Made by a program: the position numbers and the translations under genes | Shown here: positions 33,814-42,920 of the stretch, piece by piece | Numbering within the stretch: position 1 is the first letter of the stretch | Layout: each line of letters opens with the position of its first letter | Origin: Variovorax sp. N23 | GTDB taxonomy: Bacteria > Pseudomonadota > Gammaproteobacteria > Burkholderiales > Burkholderiaceae_C | Assembly: GCF_025486315.1 (NCBI RefSeq) | Contig: NZ_JAOOPY010000005.1 | Location: 1 to 64,000, forward strand | Direction: 5' to 3' | DNA: 64,000 nucleotides | The notes under the pieces: generated by a model | The model's input: only the letters and a program-made list of their open reading frames with translations | The model's database searches: none | What the model was told of the DNA's origin: nothing

Positions 33814-33957
33814 TCAGTCTTGTTCGAAGGGCAACTGCGCGGCTTCGTCGAAACCCCGGCGGTTGCGGCCGGCATAGGCCCACAGGAGGATGCCGATGAA
33901 GGTGACGAAGGAAACCAGCGTGGCCGCGATGCGCAGCGTGGTGATGTCGATGTCCAT
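33814..33957 (-). CDS. ccoQ: cbb3 oxidase small subunit CcoQ
   Basis: A 47-aa single-span protein: a short acidic N-terminus, a hydrophobic helix (LVSFVTFIGILLWAYAG), then the family's GRNRRGFDEAAQLPF tail. It fills the gap between ccoO and ccoP, its fixed place in ccoNOQP operons. The start at 33957 is preceded by GGAGCGAAC as ribosome site. It is thought to stabilise the complex or shield it from oxygen. Confidence 0.9.
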   Translation of the reverse strand: MDIDITTLRIAATLVSFVTFIGILLWAYAGRNRRGFDEAAQLPFEQD

Positions 33958-33972
33958 GGTTCGCTCCTTCGG

Positions 33973-34599
33973 TTACTTGAGCGCGAGGCCCAGCGACTGC
34001 AGGTACGCCACGAGGGCGTCCATCTCGGTCTTGCCGGCCACGGCCTCCTTGGCACCGGCGATCTGCTCGTCGGTGTAGGGCACACCGACGCGCCGCAGCG
34101 CCGTCATGTGGGTGCCGATGCTGGCCGCGTCGGCCGGTGCAGCGGCGAGCCAGGTGTAGGCCGGCATGTTCGACTCGGGCACCAGGTCGCGCGGGTTGTT
34201 CAGGTGGATGCGGTGCCACTCGTCGCTGTACTTGCCGCCCACGCGGTGCAGGTCGGGGCCAGTGCGCTTGCTGCCCCACTGGAAGGGGTGGTCGTAGACG
34301 AACTCGCCCGCCACCGAGTAGTGGCCGTAGCGCAGCGTCTCCGCACGGAAGGGGCGGATCATCTGCGAGTGGCAGTTGTAGCAACCCTCGCGGGTGTAGA
34401 TGTCGCGGCCGACGAGCTGCAGCGGCTCGAGCGGCTTCACGCCGGTCACGGCCTCGGTGGTCGACTTCTGGAAGAACAGCGGGACGATCTCCACCAGGCC
34501 GCCGACGGCGATCACCAGCAGGATCAGCACGATCATCAGGAAGTTGTTGGTCTCGATCTTCTCGTGGGAGAAGCCGGTCTTGGGTGCGTTGGAACTCAT
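33973..34599 (-). CDS. ccoO: cbb3 cytochrome oxidase subunit II (mono-heme cytochrome c)
   Basis: A 208-aa protein with one N-terminal membrane anchor (about residues 20-42), one heme site in [15 protein letters not shown] near residue 73, and the [13 protein letters not shown] and ESNMPAY segments, the latter carrying the likely axial Met. Length matches the family. It follows ccoN by 13 bp. Confidence 0.96.
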   Translation of the reverse strand: MSSNAPKTGFSHEKIETNNFLMIVLILLVIAVGGLVEIVPLFFQKSTTEAVTGVKPLEPLQLVGRDIYTREGCYNCHSQMIRPFRAETLRYGHYSVAGEFVYDHPFQWGSKRTGPDLHRVGGKYSDEWHRIHLNNPRDLVPESNMPAYTWLAAAPADAASIGTHMTALRRVGVPYTDEQIAGAKEAVAGKTEMDALVAYLQSLGLALK

Positions 34600-34612
34600 G
34601 GTGTTGTTCTCT

Positions 34613-36046
34613 TCAGGCGTGGACCAGTGCGGGAATCGGTGCGCGCACCGAGCGGCCGGCGACCACCGTCATGGCGACGTTCCAGGCCATGACCAGCATG
34701 CCGCCCAGGTACAGCAGGCCGCCAAGCAGGCGCACCACGTAGTACGGATAGGTGGCCTTCACCCCTTCGACGAAGGTGTAGGTGAGCGTGCCGTCGGGGT
34801 TGACGGCGCGCCACATCAGGCCCTGCATCACACCGGCGATCCACATCGCGGCGATGTAGAGCACGATGCCGATGGTCGCCATCCAGAAGTGCACCTCGAT
34901 CGCCTTGACGCTGTGCATCTCGGTGCGGCCCCACAGGCGCGGGATCAGGTAGTAGAGCGAGCCCATCGTGATGAAGCCGACCCAGCCGAGAGCGCCGGAA
35001 TGGACATGGCCGATGGTCCAGTCGGTGTAGTGCGACAGTGCGTTCACCGTCTTGATGGACATCATCGGACCCTCGAAGGTCGACATGCCGTAGAAGGACA
35101 GTGCGACGATCAGGAAACGGATGATCGGGTCGGTGCGCAGCTTGTGCCAGGCACCCGACAGCGTCATCACGCCGTTGATCATGCCGCCCCAGCTGGGCGC
35201 CAGCAGGATCAGCGAGAACACCATGCCGATGGACTGCGTCCAGTCGGGCAGCGCGGTGTAGTGAAGGTGGTGGGGGCCGGCCCACATGTACGTGAAGATC
35301 AGCGCCCAGAAGTGGACGATGGAGAGCCGGTACGAATACACCGGCCGGCCAGCCTGCTTGGGAATGTAGTAGTACATCATTCCCAGGAAGCCCGCGGTGA
35401 GGAAGAAGCCCACCGCGTTGTGGCCGTACCACCACTGCACCATGGCGTCCTGCACGCCGGCGTAGGCCGAATAGCTCTTCATCCAGCCGGCGGGAATGGC
35501 CGCGCTGTTGACGATGTGCAGCAGCGCCACGGCGATGATGAAGGCGCCGTAGAACCAGTTCGCCACGTAGATGTGGCGCACCTTGCGCACGGCCAGCGTG
35601 CCGAAGAACACAACCGCATAGGCCACCCACACCACGGCGATCAGGATGTCGATCGGCCATTCGAGTTCGGCGTATTCCTTGCCGCTGGTGTAGCCCATCG
35701 GCAGGCTGATGGCCGCGGCCACGATGACCAGTTGCCAGCCCCAGAACACGAAGGACGCCAGCGCCGGCGCGAAAAGCCGGACCTGGCAGGTGCGCTGCAC
35801 CACATGGAAGCTGGTCGCCATCAGAGCGCAGCCGCCGAAGGCGAAGATCACCGCGTTGGTGTGCAGCGGGCGCAGCCGCCCGTAGCTGAGCCACGAGATG
35901 CCGAGGTTGAGCTCGGGCCAGGCGAGCTGCGACGCGATGATCACGCCGACCAGCATGCCGACCACGCCCCAGACCACGGACATGATGGCGAACTGACGGA
36001 CAGCGGTGTCGCTGTAGACCGCCGCGGGAGGGTTGGGAACTTGCAT
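34613..36046 (-). CDS. ccoN: cbb3 cytochrome oxidase catalytic subunit I
   Basis: A 477-aa heme-copper oxidase subunit with twelve membrane segments. His ligands for heme b, heme b3 and CuB are seen in [34 protein letters not shown] and [12 protein letters not shown]. It reduces oxygen to water with high affinity and pumps protons. It heads the ccoNOQP set and is preceded at 57 bp by an FNR-type box, so induction under low oxygen is likely. Confidence 0.97.
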   Translation of the reverse strand: MQVPNPPAAVYSDTAVRQFAIMSVVWGVVGMLVGVIIASQLAWPELNLGISWLSYGRLRPLHTNAVIFAFGGCALMATSFHVVQRTCQVRLFAPALASFVFWGWQLVIVAAAISLPMGYTSGKEYAELEWPIDILIAVVWVAYAVVFFGTLAVRKVRHIYVANWFYGAFIIAVALLHIVNSAAIPAGWMKSYSAYAGVQDAMVQWWYGHNAVGFFLTAGFLGMMYYYIPKQAGRPVYSYRLSIVHFWALIFTYMWAGPHHLHYTALPDWTQSIGMVFSLILLAPSWGGMINGVMTLSGAWHKLRTDPIIRFLIVALSFYGMSTFEGPMMSIKTVNALSHYTDWTIGHVHSGALGWVGFITMGSLYYLIPRLWGRTEMHSVKAIEVHFWMATIGIVLYIAAMWIAGVMQGLMWRAVNPDGTLTYTFVEGVKATYPYYVVRLLGGLLYLGGMLVMAWNVAMTVVAGRSVRAPIPALVHA

Positions 36047-36102
36047 CGTCGGGCCTTTTCTATGAGACCCGGTCAGTGTCTTGGTGAGACACGTCCTACG
36101 GA

Positions 36103-36116
36103 TTGATACAGATCAA
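36103..36116. promoter_or_regulatory. FNR box upstream of ccoN
   Basis: TTGAT-N4-ATCAA is a perfect consensus FNR site, 57 bp upstream of the ccoN ATG. It overlaps the last codons of ccoS, whose TGA stop lies within it. Confidence 0.85.
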
Positions 36117-36250
36117 TCGCCCTGAAGAATGCGCTCGCCTTCGCGTTCGACGTCGTCGAATTGCCCACGGTCCACGGCCCACCACAGGCCGCCGAGGATC
36201 AGCAGCACGAGCACGACCGAGAACGGGATGAGCAGGAAGAGGATGTCCAT
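36113..36250 (-). CDS. ccoS: cbb3 oxidase maturation protein CcoS
   Basis: A 45-aa protein with one N-terminal membrane helix (ILFLLIPFSVVLVLLILGGLWW, about residues 3-24), then the conserved AVDRGQFDDVEREGERIL tail. ATG 36250 overlaps the ccoI stop (ATGA), so it is translationally coupled. CcoS is needed for heme and copper insertion into cbb3 oxidase in Rhodobacter. Its stop codon lies in the FNR box that serves ccoN. Confidence 0.92.
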   Translation of the reverse strand: MDILFLLIPFSVVLVLLILGGLWWAVDRGQFDDVEREGERILQGD

Positions 36251-38616
36251 CAGGCGCCCTGCTCTCGCGCTTGCATGGCCGGCATCGCGTGCCGCGCCAT
36301 CGGCCGCGCGAGCCGCGCGGCGTTGAGCACCACCACCAGCGAACTGCCCGCCATGCCCAGCCCGGCGAGCCACGCGGGCAGCCAGCCGGCCAGCGCGAGC
36401 GGCACGCACAGCGCGTTGTAGCCGGCGGCCCATGCGAGGTTCTGCCGCACGATGCGCAGCGTGCGCCGCGCCTGCGCGATCGCCTCGGGGATGGCCGAGA
36501 GCGCATCGCCCAGCACGATGAAGTCGGCGCGCGCCTGCGCCAGCGGCACCGCCTTGCCGAAGGCGAAGGACGCGTGCGCCTGCGCCAGCACGGGGCCGTC
36601 GTTGAGGCCGTCGCCCACCATCGCGACCTTGCATCCGGCCGCCTGCAGTGACCGCATGGCCATCAGCTTGTCTTCGGGCGTGCAGCCGCCGCGTGCGTCG
36701 CGGATGCCGGCCTGCTGCGCGACCTCGCGTGCCGCCGCGTCGCGGTCGCCCGAGAGCAGCTGCACGCCGATGCCCTGCGCCTGCAACGCGTCGACCGCGG
36801 CGGCAGCGTCCTCGCGCAGGTCTTCGGCCAGCACGAAGCTCGCGACCCAGCCGGCCTCGTCGGCCAGATGGACCTGCGTGGCGTCGCACGCCAGGGCCGG
36901 CACGCGGCAGAAGTCCGCCGCGCCCAGGCGCAGGCGGCGCGGCGCGGCGCCTGCGAGGTGCTGGCGCCGCTGAAGCACCCCTTCGAGGCCCTGCCCCGCC
37001 TGTTCGCTGACCTGCGTGGCAACCCAGTCCGGCGGCACCCGATGCTGCATCTGCCACGCGTTGACCAGCGCCCGCGCCGCTGGGTGCAGCGACTGCGCAC
37101 CCAGCGCGGCGGCCAGCTCGACCGCGTCGCCCGGCATGACGCCGCGCCGGCTGTACACCCGGTCGAGCCGCGGCGTGTCGCGCGTGAGCGTGCCGGTCTT
37201 GTCGAAGACCACGGTGTCGATCGAGGCCAGCGCCTCGAGCGCCTGCAGGTCGTGCACCACCACGCCACCGCGCGCCAGCGAGCCGGCGCTGGCCAGCATC
37301 GCGGCGGGCGTGGCCAGCGAGAGCGCGCAGGGACACGTGACGATCAGCACCGCGACCGCCACCATCAGCGCATGTCCCGGGCCGGCCTGCCACCACAAGG
37401 CGCCGGCCAGAGCGGCTGCACCCAGCACGCCGATCAGGAAGGGCCGTGCCACGCGGTCGGCCAGTTGCGCCAGGCGCGGCTTGCCGAGCGATGCGCTTTC
37501 CATCAGCGCCACGATCTCCGCGAAACGCGTGCCGCCGCCGACGGCGTCGATGCGCACCTGCACGGCCGCGGCGAGATTGTGACTGCCGGCCAGCACGCGC
37601 GCGCCGCAGGGGCGCGGCACCGGGCGCGACTCGCCGGTGAGCAATGCTTCGTCCGCGCTGGTGTCGCCGAGCACGATCACGCCGTCGGCCGGGAAGGCTT
37701 CGCCCGGCAGCACGCGCACGGTGTCGCCTGCCTGCAGACGCCGCACGGCCACGCGCACGAAGCTGCCGTCGGGCGCCAGCCGTTCGACGCTGTCGGGCAG
37801 CCGGTTCATCAGCGCCTCGAGCGCGCCGGCCGTGCGGTCGCGCAGCCGCGTCTCCAGCCAGCGGCCGGTCAGCAGGAAGAACACGAACATCGTGAGCGAG
37901 TCGAAGTAGACCTCGGCGCCGAGCGGCCCGGTGGGGTCGAAGGTGGCGGCGGTGCTGACGGCGAAGGTGATGGCCATGCCGAGCGCGACCGGCAGGTCCA
38001 TGCCGACGCGGCGTTGCCGCAGGTCGCGCCACGCACTGCGAAAGAACGGGCCGCAGCAGAAGAAGACCACCGGCAGCGTGAGCACCCAGGAGGCCCAGCG
38101 CAGCAGCTGCGCGGCGTCGGCCGACATGTCGCCGGGCTGCGCGATGTACGCGGGGTACGCATACATCATCACCTGCATCATGCAGAAGCCGGCGACCAGC
38201 CAGCGCCACAGCGCCAGGCGCGCCACCCGGGCCCGCTGCGCACGGGCCTGCAGGTCGCCGGCCGGCACCAGCGGGTAGCCGGCCGCGGCGGAGGCGGCGA
38301 ACCAGCGCGAGGGCTGCACCTCGGCCGACGACCACACGATGCGCGCGCGCCGCGTCGCCGCATTGACCTCGGCGCGCAGCACGCCGGGCACCTGCGCCAG
38401 CGCGGCCTCGACGGTGAAGGCGCAGGCCGCGCAGTGCATGCCCTCCACCACCACCTGCGACGACCAGCGACCGCCCGCAGCATCACCGTCGATCGGCTGG
38501 CCGAAGGCCGCCCACTCGGCCGGGTCGTCGAGCGCGGCGGACGAGGCCGGCACCGCGGTTCCAGCGGCGTCCGGCATGGCGAGGCCTGGCGCGGCGAACG
38601 GAAGGGCAGCTTGCAT
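36250..38616 (-). CDS. ccoI: Copper-translocating P-type ATPase (CcoI/FixI)
   Basis: A 788-aa P1B-type ATPase. An N-terminal heavy-metal domain carries GMHCAACAFTVE near residue 60. Eight membrane segments include the CPC motif in VTCPCALSLATP. The phosphorylation site is DKTGTLTRDTPR, and the ATP-binding and hinge motifs are LLSGDRDAAA and MVGDGLNDGPVLAQA. In cco clusters this protein exports copper for cbb3 assembly. It overlaps ccoS and is followed by ccoN, so the transcript is probably ccoI-ccoS with a second promoter at ccoN. An FNR box lies 35 bp upstream. Confidence 0.95.
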   Translation of the reverse strand: MQAALPFAAPGLAMPDAAGTAVPASSAALDDPAEWAAFGQPIDGDAAGGRWSSQVVVEGMHCAACAFTVEAALAQVPGVLRAEVNAATRRARIVWSSAEVQPSRWFAASAAAGYPLVPAGDLQARAQRARVARLALWRWLVAGFCMMQVMMYAYPAYIAQPGDMSADAAQLLRWASWVLTLPVVFFCCGPFFRSAWRDLRQRRVGMDLPVALGMAITFAVSTAATFDPTGPLGAEVYFDSLTMFVFFLLTGRWLETRLRDRTAGALEALMNRLPDSVERLAPDGSFVRVAVRRLQAGDTVRVLPGEAFPADGVIVLGDTSADEALLTGESRPVPRPCGARVLAGSHNLAAAVQVRIDAVGGGTRFAEIVALMESASLGKPRLAQLADRVARPFLIGVLGAAALAGALWWQAGPGHALMVAVAVLIVTCPCALSLATPAAMLASAGSLARGGVVVHDLQALEALASIDTVVFDKTGTLTRDTPRLDRVYSRRGVMPGDAVELAAALGAQSLHPAARALVNAWQMQHRVPPDWVATQVSEQAGQGLEGVLQRRQHLAGAAPRRLRLGAADFCRVPALACDATQVHLADEAGWVASFVLAEDLREDAAAAVDALQAQGIGVQLLSGDRDAAAREVAQQAGIRDARGGCTPEDKLMAMRSLQAAGCKVAMVGDGLNDGPVLAQAHASFAFGKAVPLAQARADFIVLGDALSAIPEAIAQARRTLRIVRQNLAWAAGYNALCVPLALAGWLPAWLAGLGMAGSSLVVVLNAARLARPMARHAMPAMQAREQGA

Positions 38617-38650
38617 GCCGCAAGGCTAGCGGCGGGTAGCGCGAAATCGC

Positions 38651-38664
38651 TTGATCTGGATCAA
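38651..38664. promoter_or_regulatory. FNR box between ccoI and the universal stress gene
   Basis: TTGAT-N4-ATCAA, a perfect consensus, lies 35 bp from the ccoI start and 56 bp from the stress-protein start, in a divergent gap. Confidence 0.85.
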
Positions 38665-38719
38665 GCCGCGCGCCAGGGCGCCGCCTAGGCTCGAGCCATA
38701 CCCAACACGGAGAAACCTC

Positions 38720-39163
38720 ATGTTCCAGCGCATCCTGATCGCCACCGACGGCTCCACCCTCTCGCGCAAGGCCGTGGCCACCGGCATCGCATTGGCCGCC
38801 CAGCATGGCGCCGACCTGGTGGCGATGACGGTGGTGCCGCGCTACCCGAAGGCCTACTTCGACGGCGCCATGGTGTTCGCGCCGGACGACATCGCCCGCA
38901 TCGAGAAGCAATGGGCGGCGGCCGCCGAGGAAACGCTCGCCACCGTCGCCACGCGAGCCAAGAGCAGCGGTGTGAAGGTCAAGACCGTCACGGTCAGTTC
39001 CGACCTGGTCGCCGAGTCGATCGTCGCCGCCGCGAAGAAGCACAAGTGCGACCTGATCGTCATGGCCTCGCACGGCCGCAAGGGCATCAAGCGCCTGCTG
39101 CTGGGCAGCGAGACGCAGCATGTGCTGACGCATTCGACACTGCCGGTTCTGGTGCTACGCTGA
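38720..39163 (+). CDS. Universal stress protein (UspA family), first copy
   Basis: A 147-aa UspA-fold protein. It has the N-terminal strand ILIATDGSTLS, a long central helix, and the C-terminal nucleotide-binding motif MASHGRKGIKRLLLGSETQ (G-x2-G-x9-G-S type), suggesting ATP binding. ATG 38720 follows CGGAGAAACC. The FNR box 56 bp upstream implies induction under low oxygen, as for several USPs of Pseudomonas. Confidence 0.9.
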   Translation: MFQRILIATDGSTLSRKAVATGIALAAQHGADLVAMTVVPRYPKAYFDGAMVFAPDDIARIEKQWAAAAEETLATVATRAKSSGVKVKTVTVSSDLVAESIVAAAKKHKCDLIVMASHGRKGIKRLLLGSETQHVLTHSTLPVLVLR

Positions 39164-39195
39164 ACCTGCGGCGGCACAAGACCGCAGCCGTTCCG

Positions 39196-39215
39196 GGGGC
39201 TTCGTTGGAAGCCCC
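39196..39215. other. Hairpin between the two universal stress genes
   Basis: GGGGCTTC-N4-GAAGCCCC is a perfect 8-bp stem with no T-run after it. It may be a weak terminator or an RNA-stabilising hairpin between the two genes. Confidence 0.45.
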
Positions 39216-39289
39216 GCGGCGCTGTGGTCACATGCACGCCGTGCGGCCATGAGGCCGCCCCGTCTTCACGAAAAAGGAAAGAAAGCACC

Positions 39290-39715
39290 ATGAAAATTCT
39301 CGTCGCCGTCGATGGCAGCGCCTTCACGCAGAAAGCCCTCGCCTATCTCACCGCCAACCGCAGCATGTTCGGCCAGGGCAGCGACCTCGTGCTGGTCAAC
39401 GTGAGCACCGGTTTGCCGGCCAATGTCACGCGCCACGTCACCAAGGACATCGTCGAGGGCTACTACGCCGACGAGGCCGCCAAGGTGATGGACCCGGTCA
39501 AGAAGTACCTCGACGCGCAGGGCGTCACGGGCTACGCGGTCCAGTTGCGCCACGGCTACGCACCGGAGGAGATCGTCGCCGCGGCCAAGGAGGTCGGCGC
39601 CGGCCTGATCGTGATGGGCACGCACGGACACGGCATGTTCGGCCGCGCGCTGATGGGCTCGGTCGCCACCAAGGTGATCGCCGAGAGCCCGGTGTCTGTG
39701 CTGCTGGTCAAGTAG
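39290..39715 (+). CDS. Universal stress protein (UspA family), second copy
   Basis: A 141-aa UspA-fold protein starting ILVAVDGSAFTQ and ending in MGTHGHGMFGRALMGSVAT, the ATP-binding signature. It differs from its neighbour in the middle helix region, so it is an old paralogue and not a recent duplicate. The start has an AGGAAAGAAAGC ribosome site. It probably belongs to the same low-oxygen stress group, although no separate FNR box was found in the 126-bp gap. Confidence 0.9.
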   Translation: MKILVAVDGSAFTQKALAYLTANRSMFGQGSDLVLVNVSTGLPANVTRHVTKDIVEGYYADEAAKVMDPVKKYLDAQGVTGYAVQLRHGYAPEEIVAAAKEVGAGLIVMGTHGHGMFGRALMGSVATKVIAESPVSVLLVK

Positions 39716-39768
39716 CCCCCGCAGCCCAGGCCGTGCACCGGCCGCGCACCGGCCGGGCTGCGAACTGG

Positions 39769-41655
39769 CTACGAACTGGCTTTTGCGCCCTGCATCACGA
39801 AGGCCTCGGCCTCCGAGTAGGAGTGAAGAATCAGGTCCACCGACGCCCTGACCAGTTCTTCCGGCGCCCCCGATTCGTCCAGCGGCAGGCGCACCGTCGC
39901 CATCGCGGCTTGCGGCAGCGCGGCACGCATGTCGGCGGCCGCGGCCCGCCACGCCTCGATCGCGTCCTGCCGCGGGTACGCGAGGAACACCGTGCCGATC
40001 AGGATCGACTTGTCGGCCGCCGCCGGATCCCGGGGGTCGGCCATCGACACGCTGCGCGCATCCACGTCGTCCTGGCGCAGCGCGCGCACCAGCAGCTCCG
40101 TCAGGAGCTCGTCGCGCTCGGAACCGAAGCCCACGCACAGCACGATCGACTGCGAGGGCACGTCGAGCCGCCCCTGCCACGGCCCCAGGCGCGACTCTCG
40201 GATCTGGCGCAGATAGCTGCCGAGGCTGGCATCGGCGAGCGACACGGTCGAGCGCCGCCGCCCCGGCCGCTTGCCGAGCCGCGCCGTCGCCAGACTCTCG
40301 GCAAGGCCCACCACGGTGGTGTCGATGCGCACGCGCTGCCGCTCGTCGATGCGCCCGAGCTGGAAGTCGGCGCCCGCCATGGCCAGGCCCGGAAGCATCA
40401 CCTGGTCGCAATACTTGGCGAAGGTGCCGCGCCGCAGATAGCGCTGCGCGTCCTGGATGATCGCCGCCGTGTTGTTCGACAGCGCGCGCTGGTAGAAGCG
40501 CTGGCCCGCCGTCAGGCCCGGGGCATCGGTCAGCAGGATGGACAGCGGCTCCAGCGCGCGCACGTAGCGGCCGACCACCACGATGATCAGTGTCAGCGGC
40601 GTTGACAGCAGCAGGCCGACCGGCCCCCACATCGCGCCCCAGAACAGCGCCGACACGATCACCGCGAGCGGCGCCAGCCCGGTGCTGTGCCCGTAGACCT
40701 GCGGCTCCACCACATGGGCGACCAGCAACTCCAGCACGACGAACAGGCTCAGGCTGGACAGCACCAGCGACCAGCCCGGGTCCACCGCGGCGCTGAAGAC
40801 GGCGATCAGCGCCGCGGCACCGAGCACCCCGACGTAGGGGATGAAGCGCAGCAGCGCGCCGATCGACCCCCACAGCGCCGCGTGCGGGATGCCGATCGCC
40901 CACAGCCCGACGCCGACGACCGCCCCGAAGGTCAGGTTCACGGCGAACTGCGACATGAAGTAGCGCGAAACGCCCTGCGCCGTGTCGCTCAGCGCCTGCA
41001 CCGTGGGACCGAGCTCGGCCACGCCGATCACCCGGATGAAGCGGTCGCTGAGCGACTCGTGCTCCAGCAGGATGAACACCAGAAGAATGAAGACGATGCC
41101 GGCCTCGCCGATGGGGCCCCACAGCGACGACAGCAGCTTCGACACCAGGTCGCCGGCCGACGGCGGAGTCTGGCGGATCTGCACCGGCAAGGGCTCGGTG
41201 CTCGCCACCGGCGCGCTGGACCGCGCGGCCGATCGCGCACGCGTGGAGGGGGCCGGTGTCGGCGTGGGCGTGGCCTGCGGCACCGCCCCCCTGATTTCCG
41301 CCTCGAGCCGCTCGAAAGGCCGGACCACGACCTCCCGGACCGATTCGACCTTCGAGGTGATGGCGGCCCGGTACTGCGGCAGCCCCGCCCCCACGGCGAC
41401 GAGCTGGATCGCCAGCACCGCGCTCATCCAGACCACGCACGCGGCGACCAGCAGCACCGACACCAGCGTCGCGGCCGTGCGGCCCATGCCGGTGCGCGTG
41501 AGCTTGCGCGCGAGCGGCGCGATGACCAGGCTCAGCACGGCGGCGATCGCGATCGGCCGCAGCACGTCCTGCCCGAAATGCAGCAGCAGCAACAGGCAGG
41601 TGACCGGAACCACCGTACCGATGCCCAGACGTTCACGCGAAGACAACTTGTCCAT
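39769..41655 (-). CDS. AI-2E family transporter with long C-terminal extension
   Basis: A 628-aa membrane protein of the AI-2E (TqsA/PerM, UPF0118) family. Two N-terminal helices, a cytosolic Pro/Thr/Ala-rich spacer (about 127-165), then the conserved membrane core with FRIPYVG-like LLRFIPYVGVLGAAALIA and LLLSTPLTLIIVVVGRYV. From about residue 385 there is a soluble C-terminal domain of some 240 residues with no motif I recognise. The family includes putative AI-2 exporters and Na+/H+ antiporters; the substrate is unknown. It faces the second stress gene tail-to-tail. Confidence 0.85.
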   Translation of the reverse strand: MDKLSSRERLGIGTVVPVTCLLLLLHFGQDVLRPIAIAAVLSLVIAPLARKLTRTGMGRTAATLVSVLLVAACVVWMSAVLAIQLVAVGAGLPQYRAAITSKVESVREVVVRPFERLEAEIRGAVPQATPTPTPAPSTRARSAARSSAPVASTEPLPVQIRQTPPSAGDLVSKLLSSLWGPIGEAGIVFILLVFILLEHESLSDRFIRVIGVAELGPTVQALSDTAQGVSRYFMSQFAVNLTFGAVVGVGLWAIGIPHAALWGSIGALLRFIPYVGVLGAAALIAVFSAAVDPGWSLVLSSLSLFVVLELLVAHVVEPQVYGHSTGLAPLAVIVSALFWGAMWGPVGLLLSTPLTLIIVVVGRYVRALEPLSILLTDAPGLTAGQRFYQRALSNNTAAIIQDAQRYLRRGTFAKYCDQVMLPGLAMAGADFQLGRIDERQRVRIDTTVVGLAESLATARLGKRPGRRRSTVSLADASLGSYLRQIRESRLGPWQGRLDVPSQSIVLCVGFGSERDELLTELLVRALRQDDVDARSVSMADPRDPAAADKSILIGTVFLAYPRQDAIEAWRAAAADMRAALPQAAMATVRLPLDESGAPEELVRASVDLILHSYSEAEAFVMQGAKASS

Positions 41656-41938
41656 GTCGAGCCCTTGCGGTCGCGCTGAATCGGGAGCGAACGCTGAAGT
41701 TGGAAGACGGCCGAAGAGCCGGGGGCAATGGTACGTGTTGGCGTGCGGGCGGGTTCGTCCGCTGCTTGCTGGAAAGGGCGGGCTGCGGGACGACGGGGAA
41801 TCCGCGGCTATGCGACCGTGGGCACGGTTGGCGGGTCGATGCCGTCAGACGGCCTCGAGTCCACGCATGTTCTTGAGGGACGGCTGTCGGCTTTGGGGCG
41901 TACCGGCTGTACATGATTCTCGAAAGCGGACGTCCCGG
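41656..41938. other. Intergenic stretch without an assignable gene
   Basis: This 283-bp stretch lies between the AI-2E gene start and the stop of the LysR gene. Short open frames occur on the plus strand but lack ribosome sites and sensible composition. It must contain the AI-2E gene promoter; I see no clear hexamers. Confidence 0.5.
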
Positions 41939-42820
41939 TCAGCCGAGCGCTGATGAGCCGTTGAAGGCAGGGGTTCGTTTCATCACCTCAACAAGAAAGT
42001 CCATCACGGCACGCACCGGTCCGGCGCTCTTCAGGTCGCGATGGACCACCAGCCAGATGTCTCTGCCAAACGATGGCTCGTCATCGGCAACACGCAGCAA
42101 TGTCTCGTCTGCATCGCCCAGGAAGCAGGGAAGCCCGCCCACGCCTGCGCCCGCACGGACTGCCGCGTGGTGGCCGTTGATGTCGCCGAGTTCGCAGGCA
42201 ATGAGGCGCTTGCCCGCCACGCTGCGAAGCCATTTTTGCTGTGGCATGTCTTCGAAGCGCGCGTCGTAGGCGATGAACTCCCAGCGCTCTGGGTGCGAGA
42301 GCGTCTCGTAGCTGCGACTCGCGTACAGAGCGAAGGCCATGGTTCCCAACTTCCGCACGACGCTGCCCGGTTCCGTGGGCCGCACCAGTCGAACGGCGAT
42401 GTCCGCCTCGCGCCGACTCAGAGACACCTGCTGCGCTTGGCCGGAGACGGACAGCTGGATGGCAGGAAACCGTTGGCGGAACTCGGCCAGGTGCTGCGCC
42501 AGGAAGCTCGCCGCCAAGACCGGTGGCACGCTCAGTGATACCTTGCCGGCCAGTGGTGACTGGCTGGCGCGGACGGCTCGCTCGATGGCGAACGCATCGT
42601 CTTCCAAGGCCCGCGCCAACGTGAACACATGCGACCCCACATCCGTCAGGCGGCAAGCCCGCGGCAGTCGCTCCACGAGACGCACCTGCAAATCGCGTTC
42701 CAAAGAGGTCAGTCGGCGACTGATGGTCGCATGGTCGACCTTCAACTCGCGGGCCGCACCCGACAGCGTGCCCACGCGGCCGACGGCGATGAAATGCCTC
42801 AAGTCTTCCCAATCGAACAT
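41939..42820 (-). CDS. LysR-type regulator divergent from an MFS transporter
   Basis: A 293-aa LysR protein. The HTH is at residues 3-60 (LRHFIAVGRVGTLSGAAREL then DHATISRRLTSLE, with breaks), and the effector domain includes VPPVLAASFLAQHLAEFR. Start MFDWEDL at 42820. It is divergent from the DHA2-type exporter and likely controls it. Base composition across this gene pair looks less GC-rich than the neighbouring operons, which hints at separate acquisition. Confidence 0.9.
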   Translation of the reverse strand: MFDWEDLRHFIAVGRVGTLSGAARELKVDHATISRRLTSLERDLQVRLVERLPRACRLTDVGSHVFTLARALEDDAFAIERAVRASQSPLAGKVSLSVPPVLAASFLAQHLAEFRQRFPAIQLSVSGQAQQVSLSRREADIAVRLVRPTEPGSVVRKLGTMAFALYASRSYETLSHPERWEFIAYDARFEDMPQQKWLRSVAGKRLIACELGDINGHHAAVRAGAGVGGLPCFLGDADETLLRVADDEPSFGRDIWLVVHRDLKSAGPVRAVMDFLVEVMKRTPAFNGSSALG

Positions 42821-42860
42821 CTGTGCATTTTCTCCAGGATGGGTTGCATTTTTTGGGAAT

Positions 42861-42888
42861 TTACGCACAGCGATGCCCTGCCTAGCAT
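42861..42888 (+). promoter_or_regulatory. Candidate promoter of the MFS gene
   Basis: TTACGC (42861-42866), a 16-bp spacer and TAGCAT (42883-42888) form a modest sigma70-like pair about 33 bp before ATG 42921, within the 100-bp divergent gap. The T-rich segment just upstream (TTTTTTGGGAATTT) could be part of the LysR site. Confidence 0.4.
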
Positions 42889-42920
42889 TCGACCCTCTCA
42901 ATCTCATGGGGTGCCGTTCG

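Noticed and set aside
41728..41916. Short plus-strand open frame in the AI-2E/LysR gap
   Set aside because: No ribosome site, no homology recognised and unsuitable composition.
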